A DNA stretch of 64,000 nucleotides, taken from the NCBI GenBank assembly GCA_001599935.1, contig BCIJ01000004.1, forward strand, positions 300,324 to 364,323, in the 5' to 3' direction. The notes below the pieces were generated by a model, which worked only from the letters and a program-made list of their open reading frames with translations, was not told the DNA's origin and searched no databases. Below are positions 32,081-43,436 of the stretch, piece after piece. A program made the translations under genes and the position numbers. The stretch's first letter is position 1. Each line of letters starts with the position of its first letter. Origin of the DNA: Holtermannia corniformis (Eukaryota > Basidiomycota > Tremellomycetes > Holtermanniales).

Positions 32081-34147
32081 ATGCCCGCACCGACCGCACC
32101 AGCGCCCACTCCGTTCTCACCGCAACACACGCACCCGCCCCACTCGGTGCTCGGCCTCGGCGCGACCTTGCCGCCCGCCAGCTACCTCTCTGGCAGGCTG
32201 TACATGGTCCACGCGCCTACACAGACCCACGCAGCTTTCAGGCTCAAGCTCAAAGACACGAGCTCACTGATCCCACTCTACATCTACTGCTCGGTCAACG
32301 TGCTCGATCCGCAGTGCTGGACAAACGAGTTTAAGAAATGGCTCGCTTGTGAGACCGTCGCGGTCGACGTGTCGGGCAGAAAGGTCGTCGGGTGGGAACA
32401 TGAGGCACAGGGCATAGTCGTCACGCTTGATACAGGCATGGGAGAAGAGCTCGAGTGTGAGCTGAGGTATAGGGATGGGAGAACCGAGAATCGGACGGTG
32501 GGTGTAGGTGCGTGCGCTGTTCGAACCCGTCGTGCAGGATCAACCGAGCTGACGTGACGATCAGGGGTCCGAAGCAAAATCATCAAAAACCCCACACCCA
32601 CTCCCCTCGTCAAACCAATCATCTCGACCTCACCACGCCCAACTACAAACTCATGGGCAATCTCATCGCCTTCGCCCCCAGCGCCAGCGCCAGGTCTCAA
32701 CGTGATCACAGACCGCCACCGGAACCGAATCAGCGCCCCACCAGCCTTCCACATCAAAACCCATCACCCAACTATCGCGCGCAAACCATCATTCGACGCT
32801 CAGCCGTACGGGCGTAGAGTGTCGACTGAACTCGCACTACAGTCGCAGTCGGGGCCAGGTATGATCCCGGGCGCAAGAGCACGTCGATCGGCGTCAGCGT
32901 TCAAAGGGCTCGATAGGGCCTTGTTCGCCCCTGCGGCGGCTGCGGCGGGGNCAAACAGGGAGAAAGAGGGCGGCGACACTGCGCGCCATGGCGATGATGG
33001 ACGTGCCCGAGACTTCGTTGAGAATGCGCACAGCGGTGGCGACGGACTAGCGAGCAGTATCAAGCGTGACAACAGTGACGGCGAGCGCAACGGTCACAGC
33101 CCAGCAGGTGATAAGCACGCGCACACCGACGGCGGTGACGATACCGCAATAGCGAGCGGTGTCAAGCGCATCATCGACAACGACGAGCGTAATGGCAACG
33201 GCAACGGTCACAACCAATCAGACAGCGACCACGCCCACGACCACAAGCGCAAGCGAAACCCTTCAAGCCCAGCAATCGCCTCTGAAATGAGCGAGCAAGT
33301 CGAAGTCGAATCGGCGCCTATGCAAGAGGTCGACAACGCTGCGCCGGGCGAAGACGAGCCGATGCAAATCGACGACGTGACTCTGGCTCCGAACACAGAG
33401 CAAGCGCCCGACGCATCGCCAGTCAAGCGCGACGTAGTGACAGATTCCGAAGACGACCCCGACGACGCAGAGATCCTTGCGCTTCGTCAGCGCTTGGAAA
33501 AGCTCGAGCGCGCAAAGAGGCGCAAGAGTATGCCTGTGCCTGCCGCCGCGCACTCTCGTGAGACGGATCGGAGGAAGACTATGCCCCCGGCAACGGTCGC
33601 CGGTGATCTCCCGGTTGAAGGGAGCGAGGGGGTGCCCAAGCGCCGCCGAGAATGTCTCGAAGACGATGGGTTTGAATACCTTGGTGAACGGCTGGCGGTG
33701 GGCGTACGGAAGAAGATCAAGATCGAGTCGAGTGCCGAGTCGATCATCACGCGCCATGAGCCCACGCCTAAACGGCGCTCAGCGGCTGCTGCACGCAACG
33801 ACCGCCACCGAACCCTACTCGCCGGCTCGTCTTCCCCCGCTCCACACCCGAGCCCGCTATCACCCTCCACGAGCGTCAATACCAACGCCACTGCCGCTCG
33901 CGAAAAGGCCGATCGTCGCAAAACGTTGCCAGCAGCCATGTGCAACCCGCTCAAGCAGTCAAATGCACCGACAAGCCATCGATTGCTGAAACGCGCTGAA
34001 GTCCGCCAGCGCCTCGAGGCGGACGTTCGCGAACGGCAACGCCTGGACGCCGAGGAGCAGGCGAGAAAGGTCGAGGAGCTGGCGCGTGATGTGGAGAGTC
34101 TGAGGCATGGTCTGGTGGCTGGTGTACGTGTCTCAGACTTTGATTGA
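32081..34147 (+). CDS. Unknown basic/charged protein, coiled-coil C-terminus
   Basis: No family recognised. Start ATG 32081 (MPAPTAPAPTPFSPQHTHPP). Residues 25-145 look like a small folded domain (SYLSGRLYMVHAPTQTH, IPLYIYCSVNVLDPQCW). One intron (about 32510-32564) joins TVGVG to VRSKIIKNP. The rest is disordered and rich in Asp/Glu/Arg/Ser, with a bipartite-like basic cluster (HDHKRKRN). It has repeated RRKSMPVPAA/RRKTMPPATV-type motifs and two coiled-coil segments (ILALRQRLEKLERAKRRK; RLEADVRERQRLDAEEQARK). An ambiguous base N at 32951 gives one unknown residue in an Ala run. The stop lies only 61 bp before the POT1 ATG. A nuclear protein is plausible but not shown. Confidence 0.7.
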
Positions 34148-34208
34148 GCAGGAAGGGAGGCTGAGATCTCAGAGCACGGTCTACACTGCGCTGGCTGACA
34201 TTGGCAAT

Positions 34209-36092
34209 ATGGCGTACCATAACCTGATAGGAGCCGTCGTTCGGATCAAGCAACCATTCGTGACCAGCCAGAAAGGTCTGTGCAGTGCGTCTTGTCTAGA
34301 GCGCAGCTGATGGCGTTTGGCAGATACATATTGCATGTCGATGTTCGTGGCCGACCCGCGCAAGTCGTCAATAGAACCTCAAGGCGACGACCACGCCGTG
34401 ACGCTGTTTGCCAGCCGGCTCGACCATTTCCCAAAACTGCAGATTGGCGACGTGTTGCTGCTCTGCGCAGCCAAAGTGGGTCCGACGCCACTCTGCGCGC
34501 GTACAGCACTGACGATCGCTCAGACACAGACGTGGAGTGAGCGTTCGAAATCTACAGCGTTCCAAGGGACATATCAATGGGCGACGTTGCGCGGCATCGA
34601 CGGCGACATTGTCATGGGCGACGGACTGTATCGACCTACGAACGGCCTTGGCATGCCCGAGATTCAACACATGCGCAAAATGGCAGCTTGGGCTTCGACG
34701 ACGCTCATGCCCAACTTGACGGGCAGCCCCGTTGCGGCCACGGCATCGTTTGCGAGCGATGGCTCGCCCATCAAAAGTCCCAGCAAGCTTGGAAAGATGA
34801 AGCAGCTCAAGGACGTGACGCCTGGTGTATTCTTTGATAGCATTGTGCAAGTTCGTCTTGCATGCTGTCTCCGGCCCGACTCCGACTGATCGTATGCAGG
34901 TGCTCGACATGACCCGCACGCCGCCTGGACAGAACCGCTCCGCCGCCGAGCTCCTCATCACCGACGGCACCGTCAACCCCCAGCGGACGCGAGTCTTTAC
35001 CAACACTAGCTCGTTCAACCTACCCAGCAACTCAATTTTCGCCATGACCATCTGGGAGCTGCCACCCGAACACGTCCTCCAGAACCTCCGCCCGGGTAAC
35101 GTTGTGCGTATCTTGAATGTGCGCGTCAAAACGTACAAGGACGAGCTTGAGCTTGTCGATCACGACAAGAACTTGGAAAGTCAGGCAGACTTCAGAAAGC
35201 AGAAGCGGTACGAGTTGGTGGACGCTGAGGATGCGGTGGCTGTGGAGATCAACAGGTGGGCTGTCCGCTCGAACGAACGACAAGAGCTCATGCCGCGTAG
35301 GCGCGTAGATAAGCTGCGCGAAGCACATCACAACGGTATCTGGGAGCCCGATCCGGTCGTGGCGCAGCTTGCGATGCCTTCAGTCGAGATTGCCACGCCT
35401 GAACGCAGCAGTTGGTATAGTCCACTTTGCTCGCCACTGCTGACCAAGGATCAGAGCTGCTTGCAACCCATCTCAAGACGACGCACGGCACTCAACCCCT
35501 CAGCACGATCACCAAAGTCCGACTCAATACGACCATTCCAAACCGATATCGTGTGCAAGCGCGTGTGGTTCACATTCATCCTCGCAACAACCCCAAAGCG
35601 CTCGTCGTGAGATATTGTAAAAAGTGTACGACAAAGTGGGTCCTTACCGCCGCTTGTGCGTGATGCTGACGCCGCCGGTGTTTTACAGATTCAAAAAGGT
35701 CTGCCCGACATGCGATGATCCGAGCTTCATCTATGGAGAGTACCGCTACGAAATGCTGCTCCAACTTCAACAGGACGAGTCGGATGAGCAGCTGAGTGTG
35801 CTGGTCTCGCACGAGGAGGCGGTGCGTGAACCACGCTCGGCGACACGTGTGCTGATTAGCTCCACAGATCAAGTTCCTACCGACCCTTCCCAGACTCAAA
35901 GCCCAAGATGAGGCAGACGCTGAGAAGAAGATCCAATCCGCGGGCCTAGCAGCCTACAGCGCTCTGCAAGGCGCCACCTCTGACGGGAAGCGTCCTCTGC
36001 CAATCATCGACTTTACGCTACAGTCGTATCGAGCGATGCGTGGGCAGCCAGTTCTACAGGTGTTTGACATGGAGGGCGTAAAGTGCACATAG
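34209..36092 (+). CDS. POT1: Pot1-like telomere end-binding protein
   Basis: Pot1 caps the single-stranded G-rich telomere overhang through OB folds. ATG 34209 starts MAYHNLIGAVVRIKQPFVTS. A short intron leads to DTYCMSMFVADPRKSS, EPQGDDHAVTLFASRLDHFP and LQIGDVLLLCAAK, the first OB-fold pattern of the Telo_bind family. A second OB-type region follows at 34830-35260: GVFFDSIVQVLDMTRTPPG, LITDGTV, then NLRPGNVVRILNVRVKTYKD. The C-terminal part has a C..C...C..C zinc-ribbon-like element (YCKKCTTKF-KKVCPTCDD). The stop is TAG at 36090-36092 after FDMEGVKCT. I infer Pot1 from the order and spacing of these strands; the identification is less certain than for the enzyme genes. The preceding stop codon is 61 bp away. 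Confidence 0.8.
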
Positions 36093-36204
36093 CTATGTAT
36101 AGTCTATATCGAAAAGTCTTCATGAACCCGAGCGTCGCGCAATCATTGATACATCAGGGCGTTATAGCGAATGTCCGTAGATGACCCTGTCAACGCACTA
36201 CGAT

Positions 36205-39200
36205 TCACAGCGGCCGAGGGCTTGCAGGTAAACCCGTTCGCGGGCTGATGCGTGCCGTAGCAGGTCCCGAATCCGGCGTACGCGCTAAAGCGTCAACCGT
36301 GAGACCCTTGCCGTCAGCAACAGCTCGAGAGCGTTGCGCGGGAAGAGTCACGTCTGCCCCGTCAAGATCTGCAAGGTCTTCTCCGTCCACTTGGCGCACG
36401 GTAGCGTCGGGGTCATGCGTGGATTCAGCGTCCGAGTCCAGCTGGTACCCAGAGTCTTGTTCCGATTCCGATTCTTCTCCTTGTTCTGCACCCTCGTCAG
36501 CATTCGTGCACCGGACAAATGCAATCGGCCTCACCTTCCAGCTCTCTGCCTCCAAGTCCTAGCATGGTCTCTGCGCCAGCAGCCTGATACAACATGCTGT
36601 TCCTATTTCGCCGGGTAGATGGACCCCTCTGCACCTCTCTCTGTCGAGGTGTCGGCTCGTCGGGTGTGATCTCCACCGCCTCCAGATCCTCCGGCTCATC
36701 GTCGAACACCTCCTTGAAGTGTGATACAAGTTCGGAGAAGATGCCAGCAGGTATGCCCAGGGTCGGCGAGAACACAATACCAATGTTTCTCAGCGACATC
36801 TTGTTGACCGTCTGATTCCTGACGACCAAAATCAGATGGCTCGTGAGCGCACGAAGCAGCGTGTAATTTGGCGGAGGAAGCTCTGACACGAGACGACTGA
36901 GCTCGGATACTCGTTCGTGTTGTTCGATGAGGTCTGTTCCAGGTCAGTCTGCTACCAAAACGGAGCGCATCGTTCTCACCCATGGTTGCCAGGAATTGCA
37001 TGTGCAGCTCTCGGGTGAGTAAGCTGGTGGGGAGCTCGCGTAGGTACGACTTGAGCAGCCCAGCGATAGCATGAGGGTCCCAGAACTCGTCGACAGCCAA
37101 GAGATCGACGTCGCCTTCTGCGTGAGGTTTGAGCAACGTGTGAACAACCAGAGATTTGACTTACCGGCATTGAAGCGATCGCGTAGCCCCTTGATGACGG
37201 CTGAACTGCCACTGAGGCGGTATATGCCTTCCTCCTCTTCTGCTCGTTTTGCCTCGAGGTACTGAATGCACCTAAAGACGATTGCTGGGAGTTCGGCCAC
37301 GGCGGCCACTGCAATCGACTCTGCAAGTGGTGTACCAAAGACGGGCTTGACAAGCGGTGTGGCTCCGCCAATGTCGCGTTCTGAGAATGTCAGCGCAGTC
37401 AGAGGCCAGTACACAAGACTTACCGTTCTTGCCAAAACCCCAGAAGCGACCACTTTTCGCTTTGCGATCTCGATCTGGTGTCTCTGCTACATCCTTGGCT
37501 CCAAACTTGTAACCGCTGGGAATGGGTTGGCCGCCAGACGGCGCGGAGATCTTTTGCGTCTGGAGTCGATTGCCGTCTGCTGCAGAGTCACTGGAGCCGT
37601 TGCTGACGCGCGTGAGGTATCCAGGCGCAAAAGACTGTCTTGCGATCCGATCAGCCATGCGCTCAGATTTGCTTGGTGGAGCAACGCTTTGGCGCTTGAG
37701 CTTTCGTTGAGCTGCCGCGTGCATCGCTGGATCCGTCTGACTTGGCCCAAATGACGATGCGGGGCGTTCGTAAGTATCGATCGGGGCAGACAAGGCCGAG
37801 TCGAGGCTGGCAGGTAAAGAGCTTGACAGGGGAATGTCATGGCTGAGTGCCGAGATCACACTTGGCTGCGGTGAGCCTGAGCGAGGCTCGCCGGGCAACA
37901 GAGACGACGTAGTCGAGTCCTCGCGGTGGTGTGCGCTCTTCTGCTCCATAGCGTTGATGACACTTGGTGAAGGGATTGATTGAAAGAGCTTGGCATTGGA
38001 CGCATCTGCTGTCAAGGCCGATAACGGCTTGGCAGCACCGCGGGTGATGACCACTTCACCGCTGTGCTTTCGCGCGGCAGCACCGCGGCGACCATCGCCA
38101 GGTACCATTGAGCTCGTAGATGCTCTCGGCATGGCTTGATCCGCCAAAGCTTTCACCTCTTGAGGGGGTGATGGCGGGTTATACTCGCCCGTCACGTAGC
38201 GAACGAGCATCTCGACCCAACTGTCGCGTTCCTCGTCGCTATCGGCACAGAGAACATGCCGGGTAGCGCTGCCCGTCGACGTCTTGCGCGCTTCAATGAT
38301 CAAGAAAGCATGTCGATACGAATTGTCGTCGCTCTGCTCGAGAGGTTTGTCCTTGTGCTGCCGGCCAATCTGGGCGTTGACGATGGGTATAGACCCAAGA
38401 TGTGTCCCTCCACGCTAACAGTTGTCAGCATGCTAAAACCCAGCGCGAGCGACCGACTGATTCGTAGTACTCCATGACCGGTCCTTGCAGCACGAAATAC
38501 CGCGTCTTCCACCTGTTCGACCGTCAACACGTAGCTCAGGCGAATAACTTTACGCACCCGCCGAAATTCTTGCCCTTTTTCGTCAAGTAGCCCTCCTTGC
38601 GGCCAGATTGAGGTCCACTGGAAGAGATACCTTGAGACACCTGGTCTGTGCTCAGGAACTCGCACAAGTCGCTTTTCTCAGCCAATGGGGCCTTCATCAA
38701 CGATTGCAAGTACGCTTCAAGCGTTGCCTGCGCTTCCGTCAGCTCACCCACAAGCGAGTGCATTCACTCACCTTGCGCTGATCGACCTTGCTGGGAGCAA
38801 AGTCCTTCCAGGCCCTGCCTTCCGGTAGCTGATGGATCCCCAGATTCCGCATTTCGCGCCGGCTGCCGCCGATCCGGCTCTTGATCATGGCATCGAGCTC
38901 GATGAAGGCACTGAACAACTTGCCAACTGACCAGGTCAGAGGTTGAGACTGGTTCGGGGGTCGTACAGTGACGGAGACGATGAAGCATAGAACATCGCGC
39001 CCGAGAGAGTTCGGAAAGATGGAGCTCGAAGGGATCGTGACGCGCGCATACGGGAGGAGCGCAGCAACGAGGCGAGGCGGCTGCGCTGCCTTACCCGGAA
39101 TGCTATATGGTGGCGGGACATCTCCAGCAATCGAAAACTGGGCTGAAGAAGTGTCGGAGTGTTTCGCGTGCTCGGCGGAACGCTTTTCTTCAGATGTCGA

Positions 39201-40898
39201 CGTCGCGTCATCTGCGTCTGGAGACCTGGCGGCCGCGTATGCAGCTGCTTGTTGGCGTTGGAGCTCGGCGCGGTCCGTGGCGGGAGCTCGCACCTCGGAG
39301 CTAAAGCCATCGTCTTGCGCGCTGTTCGGCGCAGTCCGCCGCGTACCCGACCCTCCACTTGAAGAGTCCATGACGAACGGCGAGAGGGGGATCAGCGGCG
39401 GAAGACCTGCAGCCGCGCGAGCCGTATTCAGTGGCGGTGTCACAGAAGGCTCTTGCACACTGGCGCTGTCGACGCTGACTTCTGGTGAAGCAGAATACTG
39501 CGACGAAGGACTCATCGTCGTCCGCGTCTGCTCCCGTGTATGGTCGACGCCAGGCCGTGATGCTCCAGGCGCCTCATCGCTACCGCCATCGGTCGCGTCT
39601 GCATATTGGTGCGATTCAGAGAATGATAGCTTGCTTTCGGCTTGGCGTCGCCGTTGAGCCGAGTGCGATGTCGTGATGGGGTCCAAGGGCGGACTGGGCA
39701 ACAACGATCCCGACACAATTGGTGTCCGCATCGCGGCAAACGATGGTGTCGAGCTTCCCGACGCTGTCGTGCCAGCTCGTTCTGGCGGTCCAGAGTCCTC
39801 ACCCGTTGTCAGCGCTCGCAGGCGAGGCTTTGCTGAAGTCAATGGCTTTTCCTCCAAGATTGGCGAATGCGTGGAGTCCGAGTGATGCCGCCGAATGGGT
39901 GGCATGCTCTGTGACTCGACTTTGCCATTTCGCTGTGATGATTCTGGTGTACCTGCGATACCCAGCCCAACGGCACTTGAGCTCGTCGACATGCCACGAG
40001 AACCGTCCGTTGCAGGTGAATTGGTTGACTGATCGCCAAACTTGCGCAACCGAGCTGTGGCTTTGTCTCGTTCGCTACGAAGACGCTCGTTGTCAGCCGC
40101 CAGGTGGGAGGCGTGGGCCCGCTGCTTCTCGATGACCTTCCAGAGCGAATTGTTTTGCGTTTGCTGAGTTTTCGTGAGTTTCCGTTAGCGTATCGATCGT
40201 GACAATACCTACAAAGGCATTGCGCTCGTTGAGCAAGGTATCTATAGCTACTCGCCAATCGCCTCCGGCGACCTTCATAATAGACTCCACATCCAGGGGT
40301 CCGTTCAGGCCAGGTTGCCGAACGGGACTACTGGGACTATGGCTGGACTGTTGCGGCGAGCCATGCACAAGTGAATTTCCGGTACTTGGTGATGGTCTAG
40401 AGCTGCGACTTGTCGCAGCCGGAGTGTGCGGTGCGGCGGGTGACAGGTGGGGGGGAAGGGATGAGAGCGATGGGCCGTTAGGCAAAGATGATTGGGGGAT
40501 GGGGTCGGATGGGGATGGATTCGATGAGGATTGTCTCGAAGGGCCTTGCGAGCGCGAGTGCTCACTGACGGGGGTCAGAGGTGGGGGTGTAGAGGCTTCT
40601 CGAGGTGGTCTGGTCGGCATCAGACGCGTCGACGAATGGGATGCTGGCTCTGTATGTATGTGTGAGCTTTTGTGTACCACTCATAGTAGCTCTGCCGCAG
40701 CCCAGCACATACCTGCTGCCCGAAAGCTCGAAGTGGAAGGCGGCTGCAGAGCCATCATGACCGTGTGCACCACCTGCGCAGAGGGTTTCACCTCCTGAGT
40801 CGGTAGCAGAGCTTGCTGCATCAAGTCTGTGCAGGCCAGAGCCAACGATTGAGGTAGGTATCCCAATCTACGTGCGACCGCGGCAGCTACCCCAGAGT
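36205..40898 (-). CDS. BEM3: Bem3-type RhoGAP with PX, PH and RhoGAP domains
   Basis: This protein turns off Rho/Cdc42 GTPases in polarity control. From the minus-strand 5' end, a long Ser/Pro-rich N-terminus is followed by PX (about 39030-38650: FIVSVTVRPPNQSQP, LGIHQLPEGRAWKDFAPSKV, EAYLQSLMKAPLAEKSDLCE). PH follows (38620-38180: GRKEGYLTKKGKNFGGCVKR, VLCADSDEERDSWVEMLVRY). RhoGAP is at 37400-36700 (VFGTPLAESIAVA, GIYRLSGSSAVIKGLRDRFN with the arginine finger, SYLRELPTSLLTREL, NKMSLRNIGIVFSPTLGI). An acidic tail ends at the stop 36205. This order is Bem3. The 5' end is unresolved: coding is supported to an acceptor at 40898 (LGYLPQSLALACTDLMQQAL joined to EPASHSSTRLMP), and an ATG pair at 40753-40758 is an alternative start. 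Confidence 0.88.
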
Positions 40899-41331
40899 CT
40901 GCCGCCGCGCGTTAGCAGTCCTCGAGAGATGGCGAGGAGAGACCCAAAGGCCATAGAGTTGATTCGACGGGTGCCTTTGGGCGATTGCGGCTCGCCGCCT
41001 ACGTTTCAGTGCGACCGGCACGTCTGCGCGTCTCGCCAGGATCCTTGATGAGCTGTTTGGAACACCTGGAGTGCGCTCTGAGCGTGTTGTTGATAGTCTC
41101 CGGTTGCTGTTCGCGTTCGCTGGTGCACAGGGGTCGGTGCTTGCACACGTGAACATCGCGCGACCGATCCTCTGCGTGGCGTCCTTCTTGCCCGTCGATG
41201 CCGTCCTTGAGCCACGTAAACACGGCCGTCTAAGCCGAACGAGTGCGTGGATGCTGTTGGGAGCGCAAGTGAGATTCAAAACGATGCGCAGTGGGCCATC
41301 ACACATCAAGTCAAGGCTACATGGCAATCAT
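40899..41331. other. Unresolved 5' region of BEM3 or small extra exons
   Basis: About 430 bp with overlapping frames on both strands. A minus-strand piece reading EPQSPKGTRRINSMAFG would splice in frame into the first supported BEM3 exon, so one or more 5' exons probably lie here. I cannot fix their limits. Confidence 0.35.
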
Positions 41332-41580
41332 CTAGCTGCGAGACGCGGCTGAGCTTTGCGTTCTGGAAAGGTGGCGGCGTCTCAACAGACTTTTCCTGAG
41401 ATCCACGGGCGAATTCGACCTTTTCGCGCTCGGAACAGGTGGTGGTTCTTCCTCGTCATCCGAACAGCAGCAACCACCGCATAGTTTGATAGCGCTCTCT
41501 TCGTTGTAGTCGTAAAATGAACCGTCCACTCTGAACAGCTGACGACTGGTCTCAGCGACAGGTGAAAGCACATTCGGCAT
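41332..41580 (-). CDS. Short acidic, Cys-rich frame; small gene or 5' exon
   Basis: An 82-codon frame from ATG 41578-41580 reads MPNVLSPVAETSRQLFRVDG, then KLCGGCCCSDDEEEPPPVPS and a basic Ser-rich end. The CGGCCCSDDEEE stretch and balanced composition look like real coding sequence. It is on the BEM3 strand and could be the first exon of BEM3 or a separate small gene. It is divergent from the unknown plus-strand gene that starts near 41770. Confidence 0.35.
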   Translation of the reverse strand: MPNVLSPVAETSRQLFRVDGSFYDYNEESAIKLCGGCCCSDDEEEPPPVPSAKRSNSPVDLRKSLLRRRHLSRTQSSAASRS

Positions 41581-41769
41581 TGTTCGCCGCGGTATGTCCG
41601 GACTGAGGCCTTCAGCTGCCGCAGGAGAGATTGGACACGAACTGGCAGGCGCGTCGAGCTCGTACTAAAACTACGTACGCGTGGTGCCTTGCTGAATGTA
41701 GGCGTGAATGATACATCGCACTGCCTGCCAGCAACCCCTCATTGCATCCGGCAGTCCAGGAAGTGTGCA

Positions 41770-43180
41770 ATGTTCACCCTTCCAGACTACATCCTAGAAA
41801 GAGCATTGACATTTGAGCAGGAGGTAGAGGTGCGCCGTCTAACCGAGCGTACGCGTTTCGCTGATCAGAAACTCGCGGCAGAATGGCAGTGACATCCTGT
41901 GGTACCGAGACCAGGCTCACACCCGAGATCCTTTAATCGTAGGGCCATCACTTGGCGGGTACTGCGACTGCTGATGCAGCCTTCTATCAGACTGCTGGTC
42001 TCACCGTTCGAGTCTTCAACCGGTAGGTTCGCTGTACTATCTGTTACGTGGGTACCCGGTCTGACATGTCAGCTTTTCTGAGCGTCTGGGCGCCGAGACT
42101 GTCGTAGAGGGCCGAGATCGGATACGACGGCCCGTGAATCTGTTCGATGACGAGGATCAGCTAGCCGAGCTGCTTCTAGATGAAGTGTGGGCCACAATGG
42201 AGGAGGTAGGCTCTCGTGGTATTCCAGATCAATCTTACAAACAGGTCTGGGCGACTTCAACTCGACCAAAGCACATCCCGATGGACACGCGCATATTATC
42301 ATGGGTCAAACCTGTAGGTCTGCGGTGTGAACCACAAGATTCTGATCTACATAGTCAAAGCTGGCATATGTGGTCTGGCAGCTCTGCTTCATGCAGAAGA
42401 CCGGAGCTGAGACCTGGTGCTGTACGACTTGGCCGCCACAACGTCGACCTCCCCAGGTTCCCCGACCTGCACCGGTCGAACGACCTTTTCTCGGTGTTTG
42501 CGAGGAGGAAGAACACGTTGACGTGCTGCAAGACGAGTTCTGGGTTGAAGGACCGAACAGCCCTGAGCGAAGGGCTGAAGAATCTGTGGGTACGTATCAA
42601 GTACAAGCTCTTGTTGGGTTGCCTTGCCTTGCCTGGGAGCACTGCACGGGTATGGGTTGACAGACGCGCAGAGTTGAATTCGGATGGCTATCCGAGATGG
42701 TCGGTCACCTCTGACGTCGACGAGCTCGAATATTTCAGTGCAACACCAGAGGAGCATCCTTCGCCTCCGCGACCCATCTTTCCGCAACCCGTCACACCAT
42801 CTCACGAACCTCTGTTGCTGCAGCGTCCGCAAACCATCAAGGCCTCGCCTTCGGGTCCGTCCTTCAGGGAGCACATTACAATGGGTGACACCCAGAGCCG
42901 AAGCACTGGGAAAAGTCGCGCGCCCGGCAATGTGCTGCAGTCCGGAGCGCATGATGCTGGCCTTGTTGCCTCGGCTTCAGGCACGGCAGTCGAATCCCCA
43001 CTCTTGGCGCCGTCCGAGGATCACACACGCGTTGGTTTAGTTACCAACAGTCCTCATGTCGTTGAAGGTGAAGGTAGTGGCGTCGAAACAGTAGCCACGC
43101 TTCCAAGAAGGCTCGGGCCGGAGCACTACAAGACTGCAGCCGGAGACGACAACATGCCCGAGACCGACCCAGTCGATTGA
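41770..43180 (+). CDS. Unknown multi-exon protein
   Basis: No family recognised. ATG 41770 gives MFTLPDYILERALTFEQE. A coding stretch with a plausible acceptor at 41941 reads HHLAGTATADAAFYQTAGLT, VRVFNR, then FSERLGAETVVEGRDRI after a 48-nt intron, then NLFDDEDQLAELLLDEVWAT. Two further short introns connect in phase to VWATSTRPKHIPMDTRILSW, SKLAYVVWQLCFMQKTGAET and an acidic stretch (GVCEEEEHVDVLQDEFWVEG). The last exon (from about 42671) is Pro/Ser-rich and disordered (ELNSDGYPRWSVTSDVDELE), ending at TGA 43178-43180. The phase agreement across four introns supports one gene. The first junction (41820-41940) is unclear. Confidence 0.55.
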
Positions 43181-43436
43181 GAAGACTGACTTCGCTGCGA
43201 GCTGCCCAGGCGTGAAACGAGGTTGAGAACGCGTTCAAACTTCTTGCTCTATTCAGTCTGCTAGCACTTGTGAAACCATGATGACATGATTCCTTGACAC
43301 ACGCGCTGTGCCCGACGCAGGCTTGACATTTGCTTTAGCTGCGCAACAAACGGCGGTAGGTTACGTAACGCGTGCTGCCACTTACGGCAGTGCAGGTCCA
43401 ACAGCTGCAGCGTTGCCGGTTCATCGTTGGCGAACA

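Noticed and set aside
38968..39657. 229-codon plus-strand frame
   Set aside because: Exactly antisense to the well-supported BEM3 exon with PX-domain and linker sequence; a codon-bias shadow.
42134..43180. Single unspliced 348-codon frame as the gene
   Set aside because: It reads across several good introns. The spliced model gives better protein sequence in the middle portion.
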